From Haplomitrium mnioides (taxonomy: Eukaryota > Marchantiophyta > Haplomitriopsida > Calobryales), in assembly GCA_049999725.1 (NCBI GenBank), contig JBNGIS010038927.1, forward strand, positions 1 through 21,451: 21,451 bases of DNA, given 5' to 3'. This document shows, piece after piece, positions 1-9,059 of this stretch. The notes beneath the pieces were generated by a model. That model did not search any database, had not been told where the DNA came from, and worked only from the letters and a program-made list of their open reading frames with translations. Each line of letters opens with the position of its first letter. The first letter of the stretch is position 1. Position numbers and translations under genes: made by a program.

Positions 1-529
1 CAAGCGCCTCCAAGAGAGAAAAACGGGAAAGAAAAAAAAATTGGAGACGGGAATGTCGTGAACGCAGAGCAATGCCCGTAAGTGTGTGTTCAAAAAAAAA
101 TTTGTTGGAGATCTGAACGTCGTGCTTTCGTGCTGAAGTCAGCTTTCATACTTATTCTAGTTCAATTCTTCATTCAAAATTAGAATGTATATCACTTGTT
201 ACATGAGTTGAGAGTTTTTCTAAATTACTATTGTTTAAAATGATTCAGTTGACACATTTGGATAAATATTGATAGATTTATCTACACTATTATTGCTCAA
301 AACTCTAATAGTATAATGTCTCTTTGGATATTAGGTGAATATTGATGATGGTTTTAATTTTTTTTCACTTAATAGTGAAAATCTGAGATTGTATGCAAGT
401 ATATAAATCTTTGGTGGTATTTTAATAATAGGTTTCTAAAACTCTTGTATATTGTTAGATTAAAACTATTGCAAAAGTTGACCAATATGTTATAAGCAAG
501 CCTAGCATAGGATACTTCTCTATAAATTT
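1..529. other. AT-rich stretch without a gene; small two-unit repeat at its left edge
   Basis: Positions 33-67 and 92-130 are two diverged copies of one unit: a run of nine or more A, then TTGGAG, a few variable bases and GTCGTG. The two GGAGA words are 63 bp apart. The rest (136-529) is AT-rich and I see no coding signal, RNA gene or mobile-element end in it. The short open frames on the minus strand have no recognisable motif and are interpreted as chance. Confidence 0.5.
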
Positions 530-1025
530 TTAGGTGGTAGCTACAAGAACACGTGTTTTGCATATATTCATTGATGAGAGTGCACTTCTGTAGTATAACT
601 AAACATATGTTTTGTCAACCTAACTCTAAGATTAAATAGTAATTAGATAAATAAATTAAAGGTGGAAGAGATCGGAAACTTCGTCATCCTATTACAAAGT
701 TTTTGGATGGTGGTTACAAGGATGTTTGTTTGCATATATTCATTGATGAGTGTGCACTTTTGTACTTGAATTGAACGAATGTTCTATCAGTCTAGTTTAT
801 CATTCTGTTAGTTAGTTTTCTATCTCATATTTACAAGAATATTTGTTTTTCATATATTTATTGATGAATATGCATTTCTACGCTTGAACTAAATAGACAT
901 TCTATGAGCATAGTAAATCATTATGTCAATCTAACTAATCTCTCGTATTTTCATTAGCAAATAACTTGACAAATAAATTAAAGATGTAAGGGGTATTAAT
1001 CTTTGTCATCTTATTATAAAGTAAG
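530..1025. repeat. Diverged direct repeats around GCATATATTCATTGATGAG
   Basis: The word GCATATATTCATTGATGAG occurs at 560 and 732, with a degenerate third copy at 850. Each is preceded by a TACAAG-type word and followed by TGCACTT- or TGCATTT-like sequence. A second shared block, AAATTAAAGGTGGAAGAG with CGTCATCCTATTACAAAG (648-702), reappears as a mutated copy at 968-1020. The spacings (172, 118 and about 320 bp) are irregular, so this is a scrambled old repeat rather than a clean satellite. No coding content is visible. Its family is unknown to me. Confidence 0.55.
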
Positions 1026-1356
1026 TATATTGAAGAAGAAGATATACAATTGTTCTCAAATGTCAAGATTGTTCTTCTCATAAATATTGGAATATGATTG
1101 TTCTCGTATCTTATAATTAGTCCCATCATAAATTCTAGAAAGTCCACCCCCCTCCGACTCCCCTAACCAATTACCATATAACACTCAGTACTTATAAATT
1201 GTGAGGAAGAACAAACGCTAAAGAAGAACTTGCAAATGATGGGTGTAAATTATCAAAGAACATTGTAAGTGCAATTGATTTTTATTATTCATAATTTTCA
1301 AACATGAGCTTTAGAGTTATCCATGTGTATGTGTAGATTTCTAGTGAAGTAAGTAG
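1026..1356. other. AT-rich stretch without a gene
   Basis: No motif, RNA gene or element terminus is recognised here. The only feature is a short C-run (CCACCCCCCTCCGACTCCCC) at 1144-1163 in otherwise AT-rich DNA. The left boundary of the LTR-like repeat that follows cannot be fixed by eye. Confidence 0.4.
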
Positions 1357-1690
1357 TAGAGGGTCACTTTTAGGGTTGAAATTATTTTAAAGTTACTTGC
1401 TTTTGAAGTTACTTTAAATGAAGTGGTATAAAGCTACTTTTAGGATTCAAGTAAGATAAGATTACTTGTCTTCAAAGTTACTTTTAGAGAAGTAAGATAA
1501 GATCACTTTTATAACTAAAATTGGAAGTGACTTGTAAGTAAATGAAGAGGGATGACACCTTCTTTTCTTGTATAAATAGAATGGCTTCATAGCCCTACTT
1601 CTCATTCTAGAGTTCCTCTCAATTTGGTTTGGCTTTTTGGTTGTTTGGCTTTGGCTTGCGCTCTTCGCTTTTGCTTGCTTGTTGGCCTTG
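1357..1690 (+). repeat. LTR-like repeat, family A, copy 1
   Basis: This stretch is clearly related to 4926-5354. Both carry GAAGTGGTATAA (1420 and 4931), GAAGTAAGATAAG, a TATAAATAGAA box (1571 and 5095), and then a TTCCTCTCAATTTGG-like downstream block. Upstream of the TATA box both are built from repeats of a GTTACTTTTAG/GTCACTTTTAGGG word alternating with AAGTAAGATAAG. This layout (sub-repeats, TATA box, T-rich leader) is what an LTR promoter usually looks like. No primer-binding site is visible downstream of this copy, so it could be a 5' LTR with a damaged leader, a solo LTR, or a 3' LTR of something to its left. Confidence 0.6.
1571..1578 (+). promoter_or_regulatory. TATA box in LTR-like repeat A, copy 1
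   Basis: TATAAATA at this position is followed by AGAATGGCTTCAT. The same box is kept at 5095-5102 in the second copy at the equivalent place, which argues that it is part of the repeat and not chance. Activity is unknown. Confidence 0.5.
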
Positions 1691-2364
1691 AATGATAACT
1701 CTATTAGAGTTATATTTCAGATTATTTTGTATATGTCTCTTAAAAGATTTGAAAGGTTTGCCCAAACATCTACATGTATTCTTAATCTATGAAAATATCT
1801 AAGAGAGCATACCCTAGAACTTAATACCCAATTCTTCAAAAAAATTAGAGCTTTCTTCTCAAATTCCCTTACTCACATGGCCCTTTCCATTCCCACTTTT
1901 TTTCCTGATATAGATAATGCATCTCTCTATCTCTCAATCCAATCACCCAAATTTGGGTTTTGGATCTCTCAGTAAGTTGCCTCTCTTCTTCGCTTGCGAT
2001 CAAACTCTTAGACTAATGAAGTAGAAGTATGAAGAAACAATGGTTACATATATTCCCTATTTTCTTCTTAAAGAATAGTAAGTTGGTCTTCTCTTACACT
2101 ACTCAATCTTGATCTTGATTCAGCTCACAACTCACAACTTTTGTTGCATTTGTTGTTGCATATACTCTGAGGCTGATCTTGATTCTTCTTTCTAATGACC
2201 AAGTTGCACTCGATAGATCTAGCTAACTAATGACATGCATCCACATTCTCATTGCTCCTTCTTTCATGAGATCCTCTAACAAAGAGAGGAGTTGTAGTAC
2301 ATCTCTACTCCTTTCTCATATCATCTTAATAAAATAAGAAGAAGAAAATTCAAAAGAAAACTTC
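1691..2364. other. T/C-rich stretch, no firm gene; one possible mini-exon
   Basis: Nothing is recognised with certainty. The only coding-like sign is an ATG at 1877 in good plant context (CTCACATGGCC). It opens 32 codons that end in TAA at 1973-1975, and this stop overlaps a perfect 5' splice-donor word GTAAGT at 1972-1977. Upstream sequence is pyrimidine-rich like a 5' UTR. No downstream exon was found, so I do not annotate a gene. Confidence 0.3.
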
Positions 2365-4100
2365 AAAGTAAAAATTTTGAAGTTATGGAGCTCAAGGAAT
2401 ACTCATATGAAGCAAGACGATATGAAGGTTAACAAGGAAGAATCTCACCAAGGAATCAAAATGCTCTGTTGTTCAAAGAAGTCATAAGCTAAATCAAGTC
2501 AAAGAATGTATCGGTCTTGCAAAAATAAAGGCAGAGAGCTTTCATTGAAAGAAGGCACCCGAAAAAATCATCTTAATTTTTTTTTAACTCTATGAATAGG
2601 AGCAAGAATTTGTAACTACCTGCATCTCCACAATTAGGCATCGGCTAATCAAGCTCTGGAAATTTGTGTGGGAAAAAAAGTTGACTTAAATGTGAAGAAG
2701 AGTTCCAAGAAGCATGCAAAAACTAATGAAGATGCTCAAAGTGAAGATTTTGAAGTTGTGCATCTCAAAGATTGCTTACACAAAGCAAAAAGAGATGAAG
2801 ATTAGCAAGGAAGAAGCTTACATAGGATCAAAATGCTCTAGTACTCAAAGAACACACAAATTGACTCAAGTCAAAGAATGTATGTGCTCTACAAGAAAAG
2901 AAGCCAGAAAACTTTTGTTGAAAGAAGGCAACCAAAAAAATCACCTCAGTTAAAAAGAGCTCTAAGAACTTGTTTGGGAAGAAGCAGTTGTTGGTGAGAT
3001 AAAATACTTGAAAATATACTTCAACAAAACATGGTAGAAACACAAAGTTGAAGAAATTGATGTGCGTCAATGGCTTGTAGAATGCCGACACTAAAGTGAC
3101 TTAAGAAGACCCACAATCTACTCAGTAAAGAAACTGCTTGTGTGATTTTGACATTCGGAAAATAGTTGCACAAAGTAGGCTCGATTGAAAGAGATTTGCA
3201 AAGGAATAAATATGAAAGCCAAAAATTTGGCAATTTGGAGAAATCGATGTTGACCAAAGAAAAAATTTGCACATGTACAACCCAAATTTTTCTCGATAAA
3301 GAACATGCATATGCAAGATCAAGATGAACTCACATTGAGAAGCAAAAGCTCAAAAAACATTGATGAACTCTATTGTGAAAGGCTGAGCACTAAATTAGAT
3401 CTTGAAAATGATATCGCATTAGCTCATTCAGCTCCCTCAATTCAAATAATGCCAATACAAGTTTTAGAGAGCCTTATAATCTACTCAATAAGGAAATTGC
3501 ATGTGTGATATCGATATTGAGAGAATACCCACACAAATAGGCTAGATTAAAAGAGATCTACAAAAGAATAGCACTAAATTAGCAGGAAATGAAAGCAAAT
3601 CCTCTCTACATAAGTGTTGAAACCTGCAATGCTAGATAAACAAATAGGCTATAAAGAACGTATGAAAACGTCTTTTGTAGGTTGAATTAAGCTTAAAAGA
3701 AATTATATCTAAAAAGAGCCATTAAACCAGCAAAATCAAAAATTTACAAAGTAAGAATTGTGAAAATTTGTGGATCCTGAAAACACCATCACATGAGCTC
3801 ATTAAACTTCCTCAATTTGAAGAATGCTCACACAAAGGTAATTCAAAGATGACTAGAATCTGCTTGATAAGGAAACTACATATGTGATATGGACATTGGG
3901 AGAATACTTGCACAAAATAGACTTGGTTGAAAGAGATCTTCAAAAAAATAGCTATGAAATCAGAAGAAAATGAAAGCAAAAGCTTGTTGAAGAAACTGTG
4001 AAACCTAAAGTGCTTGATGTAATTGTAGGTCAAAGAAATTTATGAGCATGCGTGAGAAGAATTTCAAAGAGCTATTCAATCTACCAAATTAAAAATTGAT
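2365..4100. repeat. Degenerate tandem array, about 370-bp unit, five copies
   Basis: An anchor of the type GATTTTGA(A/C)(G/A)TT occurs at 2374, 2746, 3144, 3507 and 3886, giving periods of 372, 398, 363 and 379 bp. Copies 1 and 2 share long blocks: GAAGATTAGCAAGGAAGAAG-like words, TCAAAATGCTCT at 2456 and 2828, and GTCAAAGAATGTA at 2499 and 2870. Copies 3-5 share CTACTCAATAAGGAAA-like words (3118, 3481, 3860) and AATGC(C/T) at 3081, 3448 and 3823. The match between copies 2 and 3 is weaker, so the array may be two related sub-arrays. The plus strand is strongly A-rich. Open frames inside are short and not conserved between copies, so I do not call it coding. It lies wholly between the two LTR-like A repeats. 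Confidence 0.6.
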
Positions 4101-4925
4101 ACAACAAGAATCGTGAAAAAATCAATAGCAACAAAAAATTGTGCAAAATCAACATCGATCAATCGGTCAAAATCTACAGCAAGCAAAATTGGTGCAAAGT
4201 TGAGACATCTTAAATGGCAAGTTGTAGCTAAAGATAGCATTATATCTTTATTTCACCGCTCCAACTAATGAGATCCTAACAATATATTCATTTGCATTTA
4301 TATCAATTTTTTCTAAAGATAGAAGATAGTTATGATCTATCTCTAATCATTCTCTTTTGTATGGAGAAATGCACGTTTTTATTCTCTTGTTGCATACATA
4401 ATATACAAGTCTCTCCTTTTTTTCATCTCTTTTCAAATTAATCTTTCTCCTTTTGTCAACAAGAAATTAACCCACCATTTGTCTCTTTCTTTTTGGAAAC
4501 ACTTTCTCTACTAATATTTCTCATTTTCTTTGGATACTTTTTCTCTACTAGCTACATAGAACCAATATCCATATTTTTAGTGCATTTTATCACTACTCGT
4601 GTCATGTTTTGTAGCCTCTATTCTCTAAATTTTAGACTAGTGCCAAAGATTACTTCCTTACTACTACTTCAGATCTACATCTATTTCAAGCTTCATAGAT
4701 TTATATAGTAATATATTGACTTTGCTATCGTATTTGCAACTTGAAAATAACTTTCAATTTACTTGTCATTATGGTTTAAACTTGTATATAGCATTTATAT
4801 AGTTTAATATTATACTTCTTTTGAAAATGCTTTAAGACGTTATAATCACTTAGTGCAATAGTACAAGCATGATGATGTGCCATTTATAAATAAATAAATA
4901 TGATAAGATATAGTACCAATATATT
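4101..4925. other. AT-rich stretch without a gene
   Basis: The sequence passes from A-rich to T-rich on the plus strand. There is a local duplicate of TTTTCTCTACTA around 4500-4560. The open frame at 4493-4708 gives a hydrophobic, T-driven composition with no recognisable domain, and I regard it as chance. No element ends or RNA genes were recognised. Confidence 0.4.
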
Positions 4926-5354
4926 TTAGTGAAGTGGTATAAGGTCAATTTTAGGGTTCAAATCTTTTTAATGAAGTAGCGTAAGGTTACTTGTCTTGGA
5001 AGCTACTTTAAAAGAAGTAAGATAAGTCACTTTTAGGGTTGAGAAGTGAAGTAAATTATAGGCAAATGAAGTAGAATGACGCCCTCTTCTTGAGTATAAA
5101 TAGAAGTGTTTCATTGTCCAACTTTTGATTTTGGAGTTACTCTCAATTGGTTTGAGCTTTTGCTTGTGTTCTCTTTGTAGAATTGTCTTTCTTAATATTT
5201 AGTTGTTTGTTTATTATATTGGTATTTAGTTAGGTATTTGCCATATTGTCATTTGATTACTTGCTTGCCTACATTGGCATTTATTTGGTTACCTCTACTA
5301 AAGTTATCTTTGAGTTGTTACTCATTTTGAAGTTTGTCTTTGAGTTATTTTACA
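4926..5354 (+). mobile_element. LTR of a Ty3/gypsy-type element, family A, copy 2 (left edge approximate)
   Basis: The stretch is homologous to 1357-1690, with matching sub-repeats and TATA box. Its right end is placed at 5354 because the sequence ends in TTACA and is followed, after one base, by a 10/12 match to the tRNA-Met primer site and then by a gag pseudogene. That makes it a 5' LTR. The left edge could not be found by eye, and no TG terminus or target duplication was seen. A third, shorter copy of the same sub-repeats lies at 20222-20365. Confidence 0.6.
5095..5102 (+). promoter_or_regulatory. TATA box in LTR family A, copy 2
   Basis: TATAAATA is preceded by TTGAG and followed by GAAGTGTTTCATTG. 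It is the counterpart of the box at 1571 and lies about 250 bp upstream of the inferred LTR end, a normal distance for an LTR promoter. Confidence 0.5.
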
Positions 5355-5355
5355 T

Positions 5356-5367
5356 TAGTATGAGAGC
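5356..5367 (+). other. Degenerate primer-binding site for initiator tRNA-Met
   Basis: TAGTATGAGAGC matches the plant Ty3/gypsy primer site TGGTATCAGAGC at 10 of 12 positions. It is preceded by the LTR end TTACA and one spacer base, the same arrangement as in the better-preserved element at 6796-6809. In a live element this is where tRNA-Met would prime minus-strand DNA synthesis. Confidence 0.6.
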
Positions 5368-5569
5368 TAGAGTTGATTTTTGTGGGAAGTTACACAGAGA
5401 ATCAAGGAACAAGTGGAGAGATGATTCAAGCAATACAACAACAAATTGGACATCTTTCTTTCATTTTTGAAGTTTAAATGCAAACGAGAGAAAGAGCAAT
5501 TTTTTGAGAAGAAAATAGTCATATTCCATTTGCAAAGCTAAGTATACAACAAAAGATGACTTTTAGTGC

Positions 5570-6110
5570 AACTAAAACTTTCTTATTTGATTGTGAGAAA
5601 TATTTTAAAGTTACAAGCATAAAGAGAAGATCATCGACAAATTTTATTTGTGGCAAGTCAATTAGAGGTAGTTGCAAAGACTTGGTGGAGAGATCAACAT
5701 GGATTTATTGCTCATATTGTTTCTTGACGTGAATTCAAGGCTGTAATGATTTCAATATTTAGGGTTCTATATGTTTTAAAAGTAGCAAGAGATCATTTGG
5801 CATAATTGAAGCAACTTGGTACATTGAGAAGTCATCTTATATAAACTCATAATATTGTTACATAAATTTCTAATATGAGAGAGAAAGAAGCACTAAATTT
5901 ATTTGTTCAAGGTTTGAAACCTCTCACTAGAATGGAGGTGACAACGAGAAAGCCTTTTCAGTTGAAAGAAGAAATGTGCATAAGTGAGTAGTATGACTCG
6001 CTATTTGCTACTATAGAAGTCAATCTTTGTCTTCAACTAGTTTTACCAAACATATGTGTACCACCAAATGAGGTTGTACTCGTGAAGATTGATGCACCAC
6101 AAATGTCAGC
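5570..6110 (+). pseudogene. gag (capsid) pseudogene of a Ty3/gypsy element
   Basis: Gag forms the virus-like particle in which the element's RNA is copied. Translation gives typical plant Ty3 capsid words: EKYFKVTSIK, then after a frameshift near 5620 QILFVASQLE and AKTWWRDQ, then LGTLRSHL, NMREKEALNLFVQGLKPLT and RMEVTTRKPF. The AKTWW tryptophan pair and the GLKP motif are hallmarks of this capsid family. At least six in-frame stops interrupt the second frame. The N-terminal part is unrecognisable. No zinc knuckle, protease or pol follows before repeat X begins, so the element is cut off here. It belongs with the LTR and primer site just upstream. Confidence 0.75.
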
Positions 6111-6243
6111 CCTAAGGTTGGTTGCTTATCTCCTTTTCTACCGATTTGCACCGATTTAAGGCTGATTCCCTGTTTCAAGATCTTTTATAGGAGGGGCTTT
6201 GCACCAAATTGACCCTAACTCCTCTTTATGCGTCTTGGAATCA
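6111..6243. other. Left flank of the chromovirus insertion, possibly the left part of repeat X
   Basis: No gene is present. The words CCCTGTTTCAAGATCTTTT and AGGAGGGGCTTTGCAC resemble, with many differences, 16754-16800 in the second copy of repeat X. This would make 6111-6248 and 10972 onward the two halves of one older repeat split by the chromovirus. The similarity is weak, so this is inference. Confidence 0.3.
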
Positions 6244-6248
6244 CTCTA
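6244..6248 (+). repeat. Target-site duplication, left copy (CTCTA)
   Basis: CTCTA lies directly before the 5' LTR and is repeated exactly at 10967-10971 directly after the 3' LTR. Five-base duplications are the norm for Ty3/gypsy integrases. Confidence 0.8.
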
Positions 6249-6358
6249 TATAAAGGTCACTAACTTTAGTAAGCAACAACCAAAAATAGCAACAACTATA
6301 TCTAGAAAGCTATTACTAAGTTAGAGTATCAAAAAGCGAGTGCTATTATAAAGAAAGT

Positions 6359-6537
6359 GACATGTGGCAAGAGGAGAGAAAGTCAACAAATTAAAGTGAA
6401 AGAAAGGCTACTTTAGAAGAGGATAAGGACACGTAGCAAGCGGAGAATTAAAGCAAGTAAAAGGTTCTAAGATAATGACACATGGCAAAAGAAAAACTAA
6501 AGAGAAATGGAAGGTTCTAAAGATAAAGACACGTGGC
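6359..6537 (+). promoter_or_regulatory. Four-box ACGT-core (G-box/ABRE-like) array, 5' LTR
   Basis: Boxes at 6359 (GACATGTGGC), 6428 (GACACGTAGC), 6477 (GACACATGGC) and 6528 (GACACGTGGC) are spaced 69, 49 and 51 bp. The full form GACACGTGGC is the textbook abscisic-acid response element/G-box recognised by plant bZIP factors. Here only the fourth box is unmutated. The array sits upstream of the TATA box at 6666. The corresponding boxes in the other two LTR copies keep the same order and almost the same spacing. Confidence 0.6.
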
Positions 6538-6665
6538 AGAAGGAGAATAAAAGTAAAGGGTGGTCTAATCAATAAGAGACAAAAAAATGGTGGTCCAATT
6601 AAAGGAGGATAGAAAAGGAACCAATGGGGTTTCGCACCTATGTAAGCAAAGTGTTTTTCACTTAG

Positions 6666-6674
6666 TATATAAAG
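6666..6674 (+). promoter_or_regulatory. TATA box of the chromovirus 5' LTR
   Basis: TATATAAAG follows CACTTAG. The 3' LTR has TATATAAG at the equivalent place (10836). It lies 129 bp downstream of the last ACGT box and about 120 bp before the LTR end, a plausible U3/R arrangement. Confidence 0.5.
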
Positions 6675-6797
6675 AAAGGAGAGGGCCTTGTTGGGCATCT
6701 CATACCTTGTGGGTTCTTGAAGTTCTTTATGCACTACTCTTGTATGTGTTGTCCTTGTGTTGATTTTGGTGTGTGATGTATGTGTGTAGTGTTACAA

Positions 6798-6809
6798 TGG
6801 TATCATAGC
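6798..6809 (+). other. Primer-binding site for initiator tRNA-Met
   Basis: TGGTATCATAGC starts two bases after the LTR end GTTACA (one spacer base) and matches the usual TGGTATCAGAGC at 11 of 12 positions. It fixes the 5' LTR boundary and the strand of the element. Confidence 0.85.
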
Positions 6810-7000
6810 TTGGTCTTCTTTAAAGAAGTGTGGATTACCCCTCTTTGGAGAAGCACTAAAGACCTCTTTGAGTAGTGGAATCTCCACTTTGCATGAACTC
6901 CAAGAGAGTTGAACTTTCAAGTTTTCATGAATAAAAGATAGCGGATATCCCATCCTTTATAAATGAAGATAAGAAGTTTGACTTGATGCTATGATAGCTA

Positions 7001-7213
7001 TTGGATAGAGGAGCATTTGTACCTCCTAGAATTCCTCTATTGAATCCTCTTAATATTCATGTGCTTAACATTGACAAACATTTCTTTTGTCAATTTTTAG
7101 TGTATAATTTTGGAGATGATTTTATGGTTTTTGTAATGGAATTAAGAGAGCCCATTATCCTACCTGTAGTAAATTATGGTGTTACGTGGGAGTGTTTTAT
7201 TTATGTTTTGTGA
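7001..7213 (+). other. Small open frame in leader, copy 1 of a pair
   Basis: The frame is 70 codons if a TTG at 7001 is counted. There is no good ATG near the start, so translation is doubtful. Its second half reads FGDDF...EPIILPVV...CFIYVL then stop. The frame 211 bp downstream reads FGERF...KPFILPIL...CIYVFV then stop. About one third of aligned residues agree and the stops fall at the same place. The product is hydrophobic and has no family I recognise. It could be a remnant of a tandem duplication in the leader rather than a gene. Confidence 0.3.
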
Positions 7214-7223
7214 TAGATAGAAA

Positions 7224-7424
7224 ATGGATTTGAACCAAGCTTCTTTAGACGAGTTCAACTCCAAGTGTCATATTTCTATTCGAGTAACGCTCAAACAATC
7301 ACAACGAGATTTTCTTATTCGTAAGTTTGGAGAGAGGTTTTGTGATTCAGTGCTAGCCTCAACTAAACCTTTTATTTTACCAATTCTACATAATTGGAAT
7401 GTGTGTATATATGTTTTTGTATAA
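7224..7424 (+). other. Small open frame in leader, copy 2 of a pair
   Basis: The frame is 66 codons from ATG 7224 to a TAA, starting MDLNQASLDEF. It is uninterrupted, whereas gag just downstream has nine stops in about 290 codons. The C-terminal half resembles the preceding frame (see 7001-7213). There is no known domain. It ends 32 bp before the gag ATG at 7457. It may be an upstream open frame, an extra leader gene, or chance; the sequence alone does not settle this. Confidence 0.35.
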
Positions 7425-7456
7425 GTCGCTCATAGCTAAGTTGTGACAGAAATACC

Positions 7457-8326
7457 ATGGAAGCCAACTCTAGCAATCTAGAAGAAGGAGCTTGGATGAT
7501 GGCAAAGTTGGAGAAGCTTCAAGTAGCTCTTGTAGCAGGTCAACATCAAACAAACATGTTGATTGGAGAGATGGTGAAAATGCGACTACAACAAGAAAAT
7601 AGAGAAGGAAGTCGATAAACATTGCTACAAAAGATGAGCAAGTCGTGTAAAGTGGAGCTTTATAGAGAAAATCGCATGGTTGGTGTTGTAGAATGGTGGG
7701 TTTATCAGATAGAGATTCATGTATCATACTATCCGCATTATTTGGATTTGGAGAAATGATTATTTGCAAGGTCATTTTTAACTAAGCATGCATCGATTTG
7801 GCTACAAAGATGGGAGCGGCAAAAAAATGCACGAGGAGAACAACTCTTGTGGAGCACTCTAAAAGAAGATTTACTACAAAACTTCAAAGCCATAGACTCT
7901 ATTTCAACTGCAAGAACCAAGCTTTGGGAATTAGAGCAAAAAGAAATCGTTGCAATGTATATTGACGAGTTTTGGAGTCTACAAGTTCAAATTAAGGATA
8001 TGAGTTAAGCCAATGCACTTGACAAATTTCTACAATGATTGAAGAGAAAGATTCAAGGAGAAGTCATGATGCGCAACCCAAAAGATGTTAATGAAGCCAT
8101 ATCGTTTGCGTAGAGAATTGAATGAACACTAGGAACTGTGCAAACATGAGGGAATTATTGCCCCACACATATGGAGTTGGGAAATATAAGAATGAGAGAC
8201 TTCAATTGTCCAGATCACCAACAAGGAGGGCTACAACATGCTATGGATAGGAGGATGGAAGAGAGACGAGAAACTAGAACATGCTACAATTGTGGACGGA
8301 TATGACACATTGCACCAAACTGCTGA
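7457..8326 (+). pseudogene. gag pseudogene (capsid plus CCHC zinc knuckle)
   Basis: The frame opens at ATG 7457 (MEANSSNLEEG) and stays in one frame for about 290 codons. Capsid words include LWSTLKEDLLQNFKAID, ARTKLWELEQ, YIDEFWSLQVQIKDM and KIQGEVMMRNPKDVNEA. A zinc knuckle lies at 8282-8323: cysteines at 8282 and 8291, histidine at 8306 and cysteine at 8321 give the C-x2-C-x4-H-x4-C spacing of a nucleic-acid-binding CCHC finger. Nine in-frame stops (7616, 7757, 8006, 8036, 8111, 8123, 8147, 8303, 8324) destroy it, one of them inside the knuckle. No frameshift is needed across the whole gene. Several stops sit where the family has Gln, Trp or Arg, consistent with C-to-T type decay. Confidence 0.85.
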
Positions 8327-8526
8327 GCGATACGATGCAATCAAAGGCGAGTGTTTCGACAACCTCTTCACAATATCAACAATAAAGGAGACCAAGAATG
8401 TTAGGGAAACGATAGGCACCAGTAAAAAGACCCCATGATTTTGTTGGGATGAAGAAGAAATATGAAGGAAAAAGTCGACAAAATCGAATATGTCAGGTAG
8501 AAAAACAAAAAAATTGAGGACTAATT

Positions 8527-8829
8527 GTGGTTGATGGGTGGATGGAAGAATCTCCGATAAGGGTTTTGGTAGATTCCGGAGTAGAAGAAAATTATTTTTC
8601 ACGAGCAATGGCACTAAAGTTGAAGTTATCCCTGGAGGAAGAAGAGCACGAGGTAGTGGAAATGGCAAGCGGGCAAAGCGAGCCAATTGGAAGATTGTCT
8701 CAAAGTATATCTTTATATATATACAATTATCAAGAAGAGCTCAAATGGAAGATCACAACATTGGCAAGATATGATGCCATTCTAGGAATGAAGTGGTTGA
8801 GAAGACATATCCCGCAAGTGGATTGGTGA
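8527..8829 (+). pseudogene. Retroviral-type aspartic protease domain, fragment
   Basis: The protease cleaves the Gag-Pol polyprotein. The active-site block reads VLVDSGVEENYFS with the catalytic Asp codon at 8572-8574 in the DSG form usual for plant Ty3 elements. The domain ends with the family's characteristic YDAILGMKWL block and a nearby VDW. These 100 codons are free of stops until TGA 8827. The frame differs from gag by two bases, reflecting either a gag/pol shift or an indel in the degraded 8330-8520 stretch. The codon taken as first is GTG, so the annotated start is only where the frame opens. It cannot be part of a working polyprotein because RT is missing behind it. Confidence 0.8.
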
Positions 8830-9059
8830 AAGAAGACCTTCATAACACCTCAATGGAAGATTTGGAGAGATCATGTGTGACCTTATTCAAGGAAATTACC
8901 TCTATATATGATTGAAGCAAAGTCAATAAAGAGACAATATGCCTCAACTCAACATCTTGTCAGAAGTTTCAATACATCCTACATGGTGGTAAAAAATGTT
9001 GGTTGCAGTCAAGGAAGATGAAGAGATAATTGTTGCACAACAAAAGAAGCTGGTAAAAA
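8830..9059 (+). other. Deletion junction: reverse transcriptase and RNase H missing
   Basis: In chromoviruses about 1.5 kb coding for RT and RNase H lies between protease and integrase. Here 230 bp remain, and I see no YxDD-type RT motif and none of the RNase H signature words. Text such as VAVKEDEEIIVAQQ near 8998-9040 may be the linker just before integrase. The exact breakpoint cannot be set by eye, and no flanking microhomology was identified. Confidence 0.7.

Larger units (their letters stand above)
6249..6796 (+). repeat. 5' LTR of the chromovirus
   Basis: It is 548 bp, matching 10419-10966 end to end. The right terminus GTGTTACA is intact. The left terminus reads TATAAAGG where the 3' LTR has TGTAACAG, so the conserved TG has become TA. 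The original ends were TGTAAC...GTTACA, a short inverted repeat. Promoter parts: four ACGT-type boxes (6359-6537), CCAAT words in GTCCAATT and ACCAATGGGG, and TATATAAAG at 6666-6674. Sub-repeats containing AAGGTTCTAA(A)GATAA(T/A)GACAC accompany the boxes. Confidence 0.9.
6810..7456 (+). other. Chromovirus leader between primer site and gag
   Basis: This is about 650 bp of untranslated leader. It contains two small open frames (7001-7213 and 7224-7424) that look like diverged copies of each other and are listed separately. The first 190 bp show no motif. Leaders of this length are common in plant Ty3 elements and normally carry packaging signals, which cannot be recognised from sequence alone. 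Confidence 0.6.

Noticed and set aside
2714-2953. 79-codon frame with Lys-rich product in the tandem array
   Set aside because: The reading is not kept in the other units of the array, so it looks like composition-driven chance.
6408-6734. Minus-strand frame repeated at 10578-10868 and, on the plus strand, at 15082-15360
   Set aside because: The three similar peptides are simply the antisense reading of the three LTR copies; conservation is explained by the LTRs.
8231-8686. 151-codon open frame on the minus strand, the longest in the window
   Set aside because: It is the antisense shadow of the gag zinc knuckle and protease region, whose plus-strand motifs are unmistakable.
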